DNA of 64,000 bases from Bordetella genomosp. 13 (lineage in GTDB: Bacteria > Pseudomonadota > Gammaproteobacteria > Burkholderiales > Burkholderiaceae_B), in the NCBI RefSeq assembly GCF_007679965.1, contig NZ_VEHL01000003.1:248001-312000 (forward strand). Direction: 5' to 3'. Under the pieces are notes generated by a model, which saw only the letters and a program-made list of their open reading frames with translations, searched no databases and had not been told where the DNA came from. How positions within the stretch are numbered: position 1 is the first letter of the stretch; each line of letters starts with the position of its first letter. Below are positions 38,627 through 48,412 of the stretch, piece by piece. The translations under genes and the position numbers were made by a program.

Positions 38627-38723
38627 ATGTCATGCCCTGCCGGATGCTTCTGCCGCGAAGGTCGGGCGCCTATCTTTCGTTCTGGCCACGATCCGTGGCG
38701 CTACTTCCACGAAAGGTACAGAT

Positions 38724-39392
38724 ATGACCATCAAGATTCATGGCGACCTGGGCTCGGGCAGCCTACGCCGCGTCATTGTCGCTGCAAGAATCATGGGCAT
38801 CGACGTCGAGCGCGTGAACGTCGATCTCTTCAACGGCGAGAGCCATACGCCGGAATTCCTGAAACTCAATCCCCACGGGCTGACGCCGGTGCTGCAGGAC
38901 GGCGACACGATCATCTGGGAAGCGTCGGCGATCAACCTCTACCTGGCCGAGAAGGCCGGCTCGCCGCTGCTGGGCAGGAACGCGGCCGAACGCTACGAGG
39001 TCCTGCAGTGGATGTTCTGGTCCGGCGAACAGTGGCGCGTCTTCTCGACGCTGCTCTTCAACCAGCGCGTCGCCGGGCGCGCGATGGGGCGCGGCGAGGA
39101 TGTCTCGATCGTCAGTCTCCTGCTCGAGAACATTCGGGCAGCATCGTCGGTGCTCGACGCCCATCTCGCGAACCGGACGTTCATCGTCGGCGACGCGCTC
39201 ACGCTGGCGGACATCGATATCGCGGCGCCATTCTCCCAGGTTCACCGGACCAAGGCGCCTTTCGCCGAATTCCCGAATCTCTGGGCGTGGCAGCAGCGCC
39301 TGCTGGAGACGGTTCCGGCATGGGCGGACACCCGGCGTGATCTGGATGCGCGGATGGACACGTTCATGAGCGCCCTCGGCACCACCTTCTGA
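38724..39392 (+). CDS. Glutathione S-transferase
   Basis: 222 residues with a thioredoxin-like N-terminal domain (MTIKIHGDLGSGSLRRVIVAARIMG, the cis-proline region NPHGLTPVLQDGD and the EASAINLYLAEK glutathione-binding segment) and an all-helical C-terminal domain ending GDALTLADIDIAAPF. The SGS near residue 10 is the likely catalytic serine position. It follows GAAAGG by seven bases. It converges with the next LysR gene, 45 bases apart. Substrate unknown. Confidence 0.9.
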   Translation: MTIKIHGDLGSGSLRRVIVAARIMGIDVERVNVDLFNGESHTPEFLKLNPHGLTPVLQDGDTIIWEASAINLYLAEKAGSPLLGRNAAERYEVLQWMFWSGEQWRVFSTLLFNQRVAGRAMGRGEDVSIVSLLLENIRAASSVLDAHLANRTFIVGDALTLADIDIAAPFSQVHRTKAPFAEFPNLWAWQQRLLETVPAWADTRRDLDARMDTFMSALGTTF

Positions 39393-39437
39393 GGCCGATC
39401 CGCGCGGCGTCTCGCAGAGCGTCAGGGGGCTTCTGGT

Positions 39438-40343
39438 TCAGCGCACGCCGTATCGCGTCGCCGCCAACTGTTCCTCGACGAAGGCGATGAAGGCGCGGGC
39501 CTTCGGGCTGGCGCGGCGCGCCCCGCCCGGCAACACCACCCACAGGTCCAGGGGCGGCATGCTCCAGCCGGCAAGGACCTCGACGAGCTGGCCGCCGTCC
39601 AGCTCGTCCTGGATGATCCACTCGCTGGCGACGGCCACGCCCAGGCCGGCCAGCACCGCGGCTCGGAGCCCCTCCAATGCACTGACGCGCAGCCTGGGCC
39701 GAAGCACGACCTCGGCCGAGGCGTCGCCGTTGGCAAAGGCGATGCGGTCGCCGCCTTCGTCGCGAGACAGGACGATGGCCGCGTGCCCGGCGAGATCGCT
39801 CGGCGCGTTGGGCATGCCGTGTTTCTCCAGGTACCCGGGCGTGGCGACGACGATGCGGCGGCATTGGCCTATCTTGCGCGCCGTCAGGTTGGAGCTCGCC
39901 AGCTTGCCCATGCGCAGGGCGACTTCGGCGCCTTCCTCCACGAGGCCGATGTTTCCATCGTCCAGCAGCAGGTCGATGGACAGGCCGGGATGTTGCGCCA
40001 TGAAGATGGGCAACTTTGGAATGATGTGCTGCCGCATGAACGTGATGGTGCTACTGACACGCAGCCTGCCCGTCAGCGGTGCGTCCGCGCCTTTGACCGA
40101 CTTCACGGCCAGGTCGGCGTCTTCCAGCGTACGGGCCGCATGCTCGTAGAAGTGATGCCCGGCATCGGTCGGCGTGAGGCCGCGCGTCGAGCGCAGGAAA
40201 AGTTGGACGCCGAGCTCCTGCTCGAGCTGCGCCATGGCCTTGGAGACCGAAGGCTGGCCCAGGTTCAGGCCCTTGGCTGCCGCGCTGAACGAACGGGTCT
40301 CGTAGACACGCACGAACGATCGCATGGCGCTGAGCAGGTCCAT
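39438..40343 (-). CDS. LysR-family regulator divergent from an alpha/beta hydrolase
   Basis: 301 residues. HTH region RSFSAAAKGLNLGQPSVSKAMAQLEQELG, then the CrgA/PA2220-like effector domain (LPIFMAQHPGLSIDLLLDDGNIGLVEEG, ALRMGKLASSNLTARKIG). The frame runs far upstream but the LysR family begins at MDLLSAMRSFVRVYE. A CCCGT-ATTG-ACGGG inverted repeat at 40388-40401 in the divergent region is a candidate site for controlling itself and the hydrolase gene. Confidence 0.9.
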   Translation of the reverse strand: MDLLSAMRSFVRVYETRSFSAAAKGLNLGQPSVSKAMAQLEQELGVQLFLRSTRGLTPTDAGHHFYEHAARTLEDADLAVKSVKGADAPLTGRLRVSSTITFMRQHIIPKLPIFMAQHPGLSIDLLLDDGNIGLVEEGAEVALRMGKLASSNLTARKIGQCRRIVVATPGYLEKHGMPNAPSDLAGHAAIVLSRDEGGDRIAFANGDASAEVVLRPRLRVSALEGLRAAVLAGLGVAVASEWIIQDELDGGQLVEVLAGWSMPPLDLWVVLPGGARRASPKARAFIAFVEEQLAATRYGVR

Positions 40344-40589
40344 CGGTATTCGATCCCGGCATATGAAGAAGGGGATCGGCAAGCATACCCGTATTGACGG
40401 GACTGAATCCCCAGGTGATGCCGTCAGTGGCGGGTAATGGGCGGGTATGACGCGATTGATGGTTCGAGCTCGGACCCGCGCGACGGGGCGCGGCTGCCGC
40501 GAAAAAAATTTTCCGCCGACGTAACAACACGCACCGCCCCGACGAATAGTCCTCATGAAGCATCCCGCTTCTTCCTCAGGAGGACTCCC

Positions 40590-41366
40590 ATGAAAGCACT
40601 GATTTCCACCGTTGCGCTGGCCTTTGGCCTGTCTTTCGCTGCCGCCAGCGGCGCCGCCTCCGCCCAGCCCCCGGCTCCCGTCCAGGCGAAGAACGTCGTC
40701 CTGGTCCACGGCGCCTGGGCCGATGGCTCCAGCTGGGCCGACGTCATTCCCTATCTCCAAGCCGCGGGGCTGAAGGTCATCTCGGTCCAGAACCCACTGA
40801 CGTCGCTGTCCGACGACGTCGCGGCGACGCAGCGCGCCCTGGCCATGGTGGACGGGCCCACGGTGCTGGCCGGACACTCGTACGCAGGCACCGTCATCAC
40901 CGAAGCCGGCGGCGATCCGAAGGTCACCGGCCTGGTCTACGTCGCCGCGCGCGCGCCGGATGCCGGCGAAGACTTCGTCGCGCTGTCCGCCAAGTTTCCG
41001 ACGATGCCGGTCCGTGCCGGCGTGAAGGAGAAGAACGGGTTCTCAACCATCGAAGAGGACGCGTTCCTGCGTTACTTCGCCAACGGCGTCCCCGCCGGGA
41101 AGGCAAAGACGCTCTACGCCGTGCAGCAGCCGATCGCCGCGACGCTGTTCGGCGGCAAGACCACGACCGCCGCATGGCACACCAAGCCGTCCTGGTACGC
41201 GGTCTCGAAAGACGACACCACGACGGCGCCCGACCTGCAGCGATTCCTGGCGAAACGCATGAACGCGACGACGGTCGAACTGGAGTCGGGCCATCTCTCG
41301 CTGGTCTCGCATCCGAAAGAGATCGCGGACCTGATCCTGGCGGCTGCGGGCAAGCCGGCGCGTTGA
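40590..41366 (+). CDS. Exported alpha/beta hydrolase
   Basis: 258 residues behind CAGGAGGA, with a signal peptide (MKALISTVALAFGLSFAAASGAASA). The alpha/beta-hydrolase core is clear: oxyanion region VLVHGAWADGSSW, nucleophile Ser97 in AGHSYAG and a C-terminal His in LESGHLSLVSHP. It belongs to the group of small esterase-like hydrolases related to pyrethroid or hydroxynitrile hydrolases. It is divergent from a LysR gene that probably controls it. Confidence 0.9.
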   Translation: MKALISTVALAFGLSFAAASGAASAQPPAPVQAKNVVLVHGAWADGSSWADVIPYLQAAGLKVISVQNPLTSLSDDVAATQRALAMVDGPTVLAGHSYAGTVITEAGGDPKVTGLVYVAARAPDAGEDFVALSAKFPTMPVRAGVKEKNGFSTIEEDAFLRYFANGVPAGKAKTLYAVQQPIAATLFGGKTTTAAWHTKPSWYAVSKDDTTTAPDLQRFLAKRMNATTVELESGHLSLVSHPKEIADLILAAAGKPAR

Positions 41367-41542
41367 AGGCGGATGCGTGCAGAGCGCCTGGTCGACCTCC
41401 GCTCCGTTTCCGTGCCGCGCACCGGCCGCCCGGGCGCAGTGCTACGCTGGCCGTCCTGGAACGGCGGCGGGGTCCGGCCGTAGGTCGGCCACGCTGATGG
41501 GCAAGGCACCCATGACGCGAGGATAAGGACGGGGCATTCGGC

Positions 41543-42100
41543 GTGGAATCGCAGAGTCAGGAAAGTGCTTGGGCGGCGGCCGTGCGCAAGGGGCGGGCGG
41601 GCGATCGCCTGGCGTACGAACAGTTCCTTCAAGACCTGTCGGCGTACCTGCGCCGGATCGTCCGGTATCGATTGCGCACGTTCGGGCTGGATCCCGCCGA
41701 GGCCGAGGACGTGGTGCAGGAGATCCTGATCGCGATCCATACCCGGCGCGACCAGTGGCATGCCGAGCGACCGCTCATGCCGTGGCTGGACGCGATCGCG
41801 CGCTACAAGATCATCGATGCCGCGCGGCGCCTGCGCAAGGACGCGCGGGGCAGGGTGGACTTCGACGATGCGCAGTGGTCGGCGCTGCCCGCCTCGGGCC
41901 AGCACGATCCGGCGATGCACGTCGACGTGGAACGCATGCTTTCGGAGCTGCCGCCGGCGCAGCAGTCGGTTGCCCGCGCCATCGGCGTGGACGGCGCATC
42001 GCCAAGCGAAGCGGCTGACCGGCTGGGCATGAAAGAAGGCGCCGTCAGGGTGGCGTTCCACCGGGCGTTGAAGAGACTGATGGCGATGGCCAAGGATTGA
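41543..42100 (+). CDS. ECF-type RNA polymerase sigma factor
   Basis: 185 residues from a GTG start. Region 2 (YLRRIVRYRLRTFGLDPAEAEDVVQEILIAIH, RPLMPWLDAIARYKIIDAARR) binds core polymerase and the -10, and region 4 (LPPAQQSVARAIGVDGASPSEAADRLGMKEGAVRVAFHRALKRL) binds the -35. The DUF1109 protein four bases downstream is the expected anti-sigma factor. Its regulon is unknown. Confidence 0.9.
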   Translation: MESQSQESAWAAAVRKGRAGDRLAYEQFLQDLSAYLRRIVRYRLRTFGLDPAEAEDVVQEILIAIHTRRDQWHAERPLMPWLDAIARYKIIDAARRLRKDARGRVDFDDAQWSALPASGQHDPAMHVDVERMLSELPPAQQSVARAIGVDGASPSEAADRLGMKEGAVRVAFHRALKRLMAMAKD

Positions 42101-42104
42101 AGAC

Positions 42105-42776
42105 ATGGCGAACACGAAAGAAGAAGCGGAAGTCATGCGGACGGACGCGCTGATCCAGCGCCTGTCCAGCGAGGCCGGACAGGCCCCCACGACATCTCAT
42201 GCCGCCATGCCGTTCGGCCGGGCGCTCGGATTGGGCTTGGCGCTGGCGTTGGTGGCGGCGCTGCTGGTGGTGATCGGCCTGTCGGAGATACGGACGGACC
42301 TGCCGGCGATACTGCCGACGTGGGTGTTCCAGTTCAAGGTCGTGGCGATGGTCTCGATCATCCTGGGCGGCATCAGTCTGGTGCGTGCGGCGGGGATCCC
42401 GGGCGCGCCCGTACGGCCCGTGCGGGCGTTGCTGCCGGGGATCCTGTTCCTGCTGGCGGGCCTGCTGCTCGACCGTACGGGGTTTCCGCTGCTGGGCGTA
42501 CAGCAGTTCTCCGCCGCGCGCTGCGTGGCCGTCATCGTCGCGGCGTCGCTGCCCGGCCTCGCCCTCATCCTGGCGGGATTGCGCCGAGGCATTCCCACGC
42601 GGCTTTCTTCCGCCGGCGCGGTGGCCGGCATCCTGGCCGGTTCGCTGGCGGCGTTGGTGTACACGGTCGCCTGCGTCAACGACGGGACGGCTTTCGTCGC
42701 CATCTGGTATGTCGTCGCGATCTCGATCACCGCGGCGGCGGGGGCCATTGCGGGGCGGCACGCATTGGCCTGGTGA
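42105..42776 (+). CDS. NrsF-type (DUF1109) membrane anti-sigma factor
   Basis: 223 residues with a short cytoplasmic N-terminus (RTDALIQRLSSEAG) that should hold the sigma factor, followed by six hydrophobic segments: ALGLGLALALVAALLVVIGL, VVAMVSIILGGISLV, LLPGILFLLAGLLL and three more. The pattern and the position directly after an ECF sigma gene match the NrsF/DUF1109 family. It starts four bases after the sigma gene stop, so the two are translationally linked. Confidence 0.88.
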   Translation: MANTKEEAEVMRTDALIQRLSSEAGQAPTTSHAAMPFGRALGLGLALALVAALLVVIGLSEIRTDLPAILPTWVFQFKVVAMVSIILGGISLVRAAGIPGAPVRPVRALLPGILFLLAGLLLDRTGFPLLGVQQFSAARCVAVIVAASLPGLALILAGLRRGIPTRLSSAGAVAGILAGSLAALVYTVACVNDGTAFVAIWYVVAISITAAAGAIAGRHALAW

Positions 42777-42958
42777 GCCCCGGTGGACGCGTTGCAGGCA
42801 TTCAATCTACTAGTTGGTTGGGGTTCTGTCAATGCTGCTCGCGGCGGCCTGACGGCGCTGCCGGACAGGCCGGCCGGTTCGCCCATGAGCAGTCCTGGCA
42901 CGCCGCATGCGGATTGCCTGCCTCGTGCAATCTTCGCACCGGCGTGCCGGGAGCCTTT

Positions 42959-45900
42959 GTGTCCGATCCACCAGTGAACGAAAGTGAAGCACCGCTCCAC
43001 CTCCTGACCGGGGGCGAGATGCGGGCGCGCATCCAGGCGCACGATTGGTCGCATACGCCGCTGGGCTCACCGTCTGCATGGCCGCGCAGCCTGTCGTCCG
43101 CCATCGAGATCATGCTGGGTTCGCGCCATCCGACGCTGGTATGGTGGGGGCCGGATCTCGTCCAGTTGTACAACGACGCCTGCGTCCCGCTGCTGGGCTC
43201 GCGGCATCCGTGGGATCTTGGCCAGCCCGCCGCCCATTGCTGGGCAGATGCCTGGGCGGTCTTTGGCAGGCAGGCCGACGCGGTGATGGACGAAGGCGTG
43301 TCCTCCAGGATCGAGCGGTTCGAGATGGCGATGACGCGCAACGGCTTTCCCGAAGAGGTCTACATGACCTTCTCGTACGGTCCCGTACTTGACGACGCCG
43401 GCTCGATCCGCGGGGTGTTCTGCACCGGCGTCGAAGAGACGCCGCGGGTGCTCGGGGACCGACGCCTGGCGATGGTGGCAGCGCTGGGCGATCGGACGGC
43501 AAAGGCGCGGACGACGGGGCAGGCGTGCGATGCGGTGGCCGCTGTGCTGGCCGATAATCCGCGTGACTTGCCGTTTGCGCTTCTGTACCTGCTGGATGAG
43601 GGACAGCAGACCGCTCGCCTGGCGGCGATGACGGGCATCGAGCGGCCGGTGCCTGCCGACCTGGTGCGCGTCGAGCCGGGCGAGAGGGCGGCCTGGCCTT
43701 TCCGCGAGGTGTCCGCCCGGGGCGTTCCCGTCCATGTCGACGCTCTCCGATCACGCCCAGTCATGGCCTGCAAAGGCGCGTGGCCGGAGCCCCCGCGAGA
43801 CGCGCTCGTCCTGCCGTTGGCGCGGACCGCAAGCGACGGGCTCGCCGGGTTTCTCGTTGCCGGCATCAGTCCGCGGCTGGTGTTCGACGACAGCTACCGA
43901 ACTTTCCTCGGTCTGCTCGCGCGCCAGATCGCGACCGCGCTGGGCGCGGTCGCGCCATCGACGGAGGCGACGGCGGCCAGCGCGCGGGCGTTCGAACGGG
44001 AAGCGGTGCAATGGTTGCCGGGGCCGTCTTCCAAGTCCGCCTTTCGCGGCGGCGAACACAACAAGTATCGCGCGCTGTTCCAAGCCATGGGGCAAGGCTA
44101 TTGCGAGCTGGAGCTCGTGCGCGACGCGCAGGGCCGTGCGGTCGACTTGCTCTGCCTCGAATTCAATCCGACCTTCGAACGCCTGTCGGGCATCCCCGTG
44201 GTGCAGGCAGAAGGCCGCCGTGCAAGCGATGTGTTGGCCGACCTCGATCCCATCTGGACGCAGACGTTCGGCAGGGTGGCCGCCACGGGAAAGCCCGAAC
44301 GGATCGAGTATGAAATGGCATCGCTTCGCCGCTGGTTCGAAGTGTTCGCCTATCCGCGCGGCGGCGACCGTGTCGTCGTCCTGTACGACGAGATCACCGA
44401 CCGCAAGCGCGCGGAGACGGTGCTTCGCCAGAACGAGGAGCGGCAGGCATTCCTGCTCAGGCTCAGCGACGCGATGCGCGCGCAGGACGATCCCGACGCC
44501 ATCGGGCGCGTCGCCACCCGCCTGCTGGCCGAACAGTTGCAGGTCGACCGCTGCTACATCTGCCGCTTTTCCCGCGAAGCGGGCACGGCGTGGATCGGCC
44601 CCGAATATCACGACGGCGGCATCGCTCCCGCCCGCGGCGCATATCGGTTCGCGGATTTCCCCGAATCGATGCGCACGCTGGAAACCGGGGGCCTGGTCGT
44701 CGAAGATCTGCGCAGCGACAGCGCGCTGTCCGACCGGGACAAGCAGTCGATCGCCACGATGGGCATGAACGCCGTGCTCGTCGCCGCGCTGCGCAAGGTG
44801 GAACGGGACTTCGTCTGGGCGATGGCCGCGGGAGATTCGAACGAACGCCGCTGGACGGACCATGACCGCGTATTGCTCAACGAGACCGCCGAGCGGGTAT
44901 GGGCAGCGACCGAGCGGGCGTGTGCGCAGGCCGCGGCGCTCGAAGCGCAGGCGCGGTACCTGGCCTTGTTCAATTCGATCGACCAGGGCTTCTGCATCAT
45001 CGAAATGAAGTTCGACGAGCACGACCGGCCCGTCGATTACCGCTTCCTCGAGGTAAGCCCCTCGTTCGAGCGGCAGGCAGGCATCGTTGACGGGGCGGGG
45101 CGCTGGATGCGCAACGTCGCCCCGGAGCACGAACAGTTCTGGTTCGATGTGTACGGACGCGTCGCGCGTAGCGGCGAGTCGGTCAGGTTCGAGGACTACT
45201 CGACGCCACTGGGCCGCTGGTGGAGCGTCTATGCGTTCAAGGTCGAGGGGCCGAACCGGGTGGCCGTTCTCTTCGATGACATCACGCAGCGCCAGCGCGA
45301 TGCCGACGCGCTGCGGGTCAGCAAGTCCCACCTCGAGTCGGAACTGAAACGACTGACCCTGCTGCATGCGCTGTCCAACCGGTCGGTGACCGAGGAAAGG
45401 CTTCCGGCGCTGTTCGAGGAAATCCTGGCCACCGCGGTCGCGATCATGGAGGCCGACGCCGGCACGGTGCAGGCGTACAGTCCCGCGTCACATTCGCTCG
45501 AACTGCTGGTGACGCAAGGCGTCGAGGGCAGGATGGCTGACCTTTTCCGCCGGATCGACGGCGCCAGCAACACCGCGTGCGGTATCGCCCTGAGGACCGG
45601 CGCGCGCACCTTCGTGGACTTCGACCGCCAGGAAACGGACGAGGCCCACAGGATGCACGTCGAGGCCGGCCTGCGTTCGGCCCAGGCGACACCGCTGCTG
45701 GCTCGCGACGGCACGCCGATCGGCATGATAAACACCCACTGGCGCGCCTCTGGCCACCGGCCCAGCGCGGACCAGCTGCGTTTCCTGGACCTGCTGGCGC
45801 GGCAGGCGGCCGACCTGATCGAGCAGCGGCGGGCCGACGAGAGACTGCGCGACAGTGAAGAGCGGCTTCGGCAATTCGGGGAGGCTTCGTCAGACGTGCT

Positions 45901-47251
45901 GTGGGTCAGGGGCGCCGTGCGCCTGCAGTGGGAATACCTGAGCCCCGCTTTCGAGGCGATCTACGGGGTGCCGGTCGCGCAGGCGCTGGCCGGCGACAAC
46001 ATGGGCAACTGGCTCAGCCTGGTCGTCGAGGAAGACCGCCAGCGCGCGCTGGCATGCATCGAGCGCGCGCGCGCCGGCGAATACGTCGCCTTCGAGTATC
46101 GCATTCGCCGGCCCGACGGCAACGTGCGCTGGCTGCGCGACACCGACTTCCCCATGCGCGGGCCAGGCGGCGAGGTCGCGCGCATCGGCGGCGTCGGGCA
46201 GGACGTGACGGAGCGCAAGGCTGCCGAGATCGCCTTGCGGGACCGCGAGGCGCGATTGAAGACCATCATGGAGACCGCGCGCGATTATGCGATCCTCACG
46301 CTGGACGCGGACGGGCGGGTGAACGGCTGGTGGGCGGGCGCCGAGGCCGCGTTCGGCTACCGTGCCGACGAGATCATCGGACGGGATGGCGGGCTGCTGT
46401 GGACCGAAGAGGACCTGCGGCGCGGCGAGGACCGGAAGGAGCGCGCCGTGGCGCGGGACCAGGGGCGCGCGCCCGACGTGCGGTGGCATGTCCGCAAGGA
46501 CGGCAGCCGCGTGTTCATCGAGGGAATGGTCACGCCGCTGCCGGGCCCGGAAGGACAGGTCTCGGGCTATCTCAAGGTCGGCCGCGACATGACGGAGCGC
46601 CATGCCACGGACGAGCGGCAGCATGTGCTGGTCGCCGAGCTTCAGCACCGGACGCGCAACCTCATGGGCGTTGTCCGCTCGGTCGCGGACAAGACGGCGC
46701 GCGCCAGTGTCGACCTCGATGATTTCCGCGAGCGTTTCCGGGATCGGCTGGAAGCGCTCGCGCGGGTGCAGGGCCTGTTGTCCCGGCTGAACGACTACGA
46801 CCGCGTCGCCTTCGACGAATTGATCGAAGCCGAACTGGCGGCGATGAGCGGCTCGGTCGACCGGGTCAGGCTCAGCGGCCCTCGCGGTGTGCGTCTTCGC
46901 TCTTCCGCAGTGCAGACCCTTGCGATGGCGCTGCACGAACTGGCGACGAACGCCGTCAAGTACGGGGCGTTGGGCCAGCCGGGTGCGCGTCTGGCGGTGA
47001 CGTGGTCTCTGAGGGCCAGGGAGCAGGGCGGCCCGCCCTGGCTGCACATCGACTGGAGGGAAACCGGGGTCGCCATGCCCGCGGCGGGAGCGGACCCGCG
47101 CGGCGGCGGGCAGGGCCGCGAATTGATCGAGCGGGCGCTGCCATACCAGCTGGGCGCCGAGACCACGTACGAACTGGGCGAGGACGGTGTTCATTGCACC
47201 ATCCTGATACCGATTTCGGCGACGCCGCCGCGGGATGCCGGAGGTGCGTGA
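42959..47251 (+). CDS. Large PAS/GAF HWE-family sensor histidine kinase
   Basis: A GTG preceded by GGGAG at five bases gives 1430 residues; the frame is open far upstream but overlaps nrsF. Sensor modules alternate: PAS-like (about 30-160), GAF (165-330), PAS (370-480), GAF (500-655), PAS (668-780), GAF (815-960), and two PAS domains (970-1085 with PAC, 1100-1215). The kinase core is of the HWE type: the phosphoacceptor is in ELQHRTRNLMG at about 1227, the N-box is ALHELATNAVKYGAL and the WxE motif is IDWRETG. No membrane segment or receiver domain is present, so it is a cytosolic kinase with its partner regulator elsewhere. It follows the ECF/NrsF pair by 182 bases. Confidence 0.9.
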   Translation: MSDPPVNESEAPLHLLTGGEMRARIQAHDWSHTPLGSPSAWPRSLSSAIEIMLGSRHPTLVWWGPDLVQLYNDACVPLLGSRHPWDLGQPAAHCWADAWAVFGRQADAVMDEGVSSRIERFEMAMTRNGFPEEVYMTFSYGPVLDDAGSIRGVFCTGVEETPRVLGDRRLAMVAALGDRTAKARTTGQACDAVAAVLADNPRDLPFALLYLLDEGQQTARLAAMTGIERPVPADLVRVEPGERAAWPFREVSARGVPVHVDALRSRPVMACKGAWPEPPRDALVLPLARTASDGLAGFLVAGISPRLVFDDSYRTFLGLLARQIATALGAVAPSTEATAASARAFEREAVQWLPGPSSKSAFRGGEHNKYRALFQAMGQGYCELELVRDAQGRAVDLLCLEFNPTFERLSGIPVVQAEGRRASDVLADLDPIWTQTFGRVAATGKPERIEYEMASLRRWFEVFAYPRGGDRVVVLYDEITDRKRAETVLRQNEERQAFLLRLSDAMRAQDDPDAIGRVATRLLAEQLQVDRCYICRFSREAGTAWIGPEYHDGGIAPARGAYRFADFPESMRTLETGGLVVEDLRSDSALSDRDKQSIATMGMNAVLVAALRKVERDFVWAMAAGDSNERRWTDHDRVLLNETAERVWAATERACAQAAALEAQARYLALFNSIDQGFCIIEMKFDEHDRPVDYRFLEVSPSFERQAGIVDGAGRWMRNVAPEHEQFWFDVYGRVARSGESVRFEDYSTPLGRWWSVYAFKVEGPNRVAVLFDDITQRQRDADALRVSKSHLESELKRLTLLHALSNRSVTEERLPALFEEILATAVAIMEADAGTVQAYSPASHSLELLVTQGVEGRMADLFRRIDGASNTACGIALRTGARTFVDFDRQETDEAHRMHVEAGLRSAQATPLLARDGTPIGMINTHWRASGHRPSADQLRFLDLLARQAADLIEQRRADERLRDSEERLRQFGEASSDVLWVRGAVRLQWEYLSPAFEAIYGVPVAQALAGDNMGNWLSLVVEEDRQRALACIERARAGEYVAFEYRIRRPDGNVRWLRDTDFPMRGPGGEVARIGGVGQDVTERKAAEIALRDREARLKTIMETARDYAILTLDADGRVNGWWAGAEAAFGYRADEIIGRDGGLLWTEEDLRRGEDRKERAVARDQGRAPDVRWHVRKDGSRVFIEGMVTPLPGPEGQVSGYLKVGRDMTERHATDERQHVLVAELQHRTRNLMGVVRSVADKTARASVDLDDFRERFRDRLEALARVQGLLSRLNDYDRVAFDELIEAELAAMSGSVDRVRLSGPRGVRLRSSAVQTLAMALHELATNAVKYGALGQPGARLAVTWSLRAREQGGPPWLHIDWRETGVAMPAAGADPRGGGQGRELIERALPYQLGAETTYELGEDGVHCTILIPISATPPRDAGGA

Positions 47252-47334
47252 ACGACGGCTGCCGGATGGCCAATGACGGGGGCGGTGGAATCGCCTGAAG
47301 CCCGCGACTGGACGCCGCGCGCGTCGGTGTGGGA

Positions 47335-48327
47335 TCAATCCACCGTGATCTTCATGTCGTTGGCCAGCTTGCGCGTGTCGGTGATGTACTTGCGCAGCAT
47401 GGCGTCCATCTCCTCCGACGTGCTGGAGACCGGCTCTGCGCCGGCGCCGATGAAGGCCTCGCGCACGTCGGGCAGCTGCACGATGCGGGCCAGCGCCACG
47501 CTGAGCTTCTCGCGATAGGCCTTGGGCATCTTCGACGAGGCCACGAAGCCGAACCAGTCCGCGCCGTCGTAGCCGGGCGTCTTCTGCTGCGGCAGGGTCG
47601 GCGTGCCGGGAATGAACTTGCTGCCTTCCTCCGAGCTGCTGCCCAGGATCACGACGCTGCCGTTCTTTGCCAGGTTGATGACGTTGGGCGCCGGGGCGAA
47701 GGCATACGTCAGCCGGCCGCCCATCACGTCGACGATGGCCTCCGGCGTGCCGCGGTAGGGCACGTGCAGCGCCTGGAATCCCGAGACGCGGGCGAACATC
47801 GCACCGTGCAGGTGCGCGGTGCTGCCCACGCCGGCCGAGCCGAAGGTCAGCCCGTCCGGCATCGACTTGCCCAGGGCGACCAACTGGTCCACCGTCGTGA
47901 TCTTCTGCGACGGCGCGACCACCAGGAAGCTGGGCGAGCGGGCGATCAGCCCGACCCCGGCGATGTCGCGCAGCGGATCGTAGGGCAGGGCATGGTCGAT
48001 GGCCGAGCGCACGCCGAAGGCGCTGGGCACCATCATCACGGTATGGCCGTCGGCGCGCGCGGCCAGCAGCGTGGTGGCGCCGATGACGCCGCCCGCGCCG
48101 GGCTTGTTGTCGACGATGACCGGCACCTTCCAGTCTTCCTGCAGGTGGCGGGCCAGCACCCGCGCCAGGATGTCGGTGGTGCCGCCGGCGGTGGCGGGGA
48201 TGATGATGCGCACGGTCTGGCCCGGCTGGGGATAGGCGGGCAGGTTCTCCTGCGCGGAGGCGGCGAGGGTGTAGAACGCGGCTGCGCAGGGGGCAACCAG
48301 ACGGCAGAGGCGGCGAAGCATAGGCAT
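47335..48327 (-). CDS. Bug/TctC-family periplasmic solute-binding protein
   Basis: 330 residues with signal peptide (LVAPCAAAFYTLAASAQ) and family motifs IIPATAGGTTDILARVLARH, VIVDNKPGAGGVIGA, FGSAGVGSTAHLHG, VPYRGTPEAIVDVMGGRL and the GFVASSKMP stretch. It is third in a minus-strand unit behind the two hydro-lyase subunits, so the ligand is probably the acid that they process or a precursor. Confidence 0.92.
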   Translation of the reverse strand: MPMLRRLCRLVAPCAAAFYTLAASAQENLPAYPQPGQTVRIIIPATAGGTTDILARVLARHLQEDWKVPVIVDNKPGAGGVIGATTLLAARADGHTVMMVPSAFGVRSAIDHALPYDPLRDIAGVGLIARSPSFLVVAPSQKITTVDQLVALGKSMPDGLTFGSAGVGSTAHLHGAMFARVSGFQALHVPYRGTPEAIVDVMGGRLTYAFAPAPNVINLAKNGSVVILGSSSEEGSKFIPGTPTLPQQKTPGYDGADWFGFVASSKMPKAYREKLSVALARIVQLPDVREAFIGAGAEPVSSTSEEMDAMLRKYITDTRKLANDMKITVD

Positions 48328-48412
48328 GGAAGATCTCCGGATGGCCTTAAATCGGGGATACTGCTTCCTTGGAACGATGAACCTGCCGGGCTCGCAAAGA
48401 GCCCGGGGTGCT

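Noticed and set aside
40388-40401. CCCGT-ATTG-ACGGG inverted repeat as a proven LysR operator
   Set aside because: Arms are only five bases long, so it could occur by chance; it is mentioned with the LysR gene but not listed as a separate site.
42320-42958. Upstream extension of the histidine kinase frame to 1643 codons
   Set aside because: It overlaps nrsF in another frame and has no kinase-family sequence; a GTG with a good ribosome site at 42959 marks the real start.
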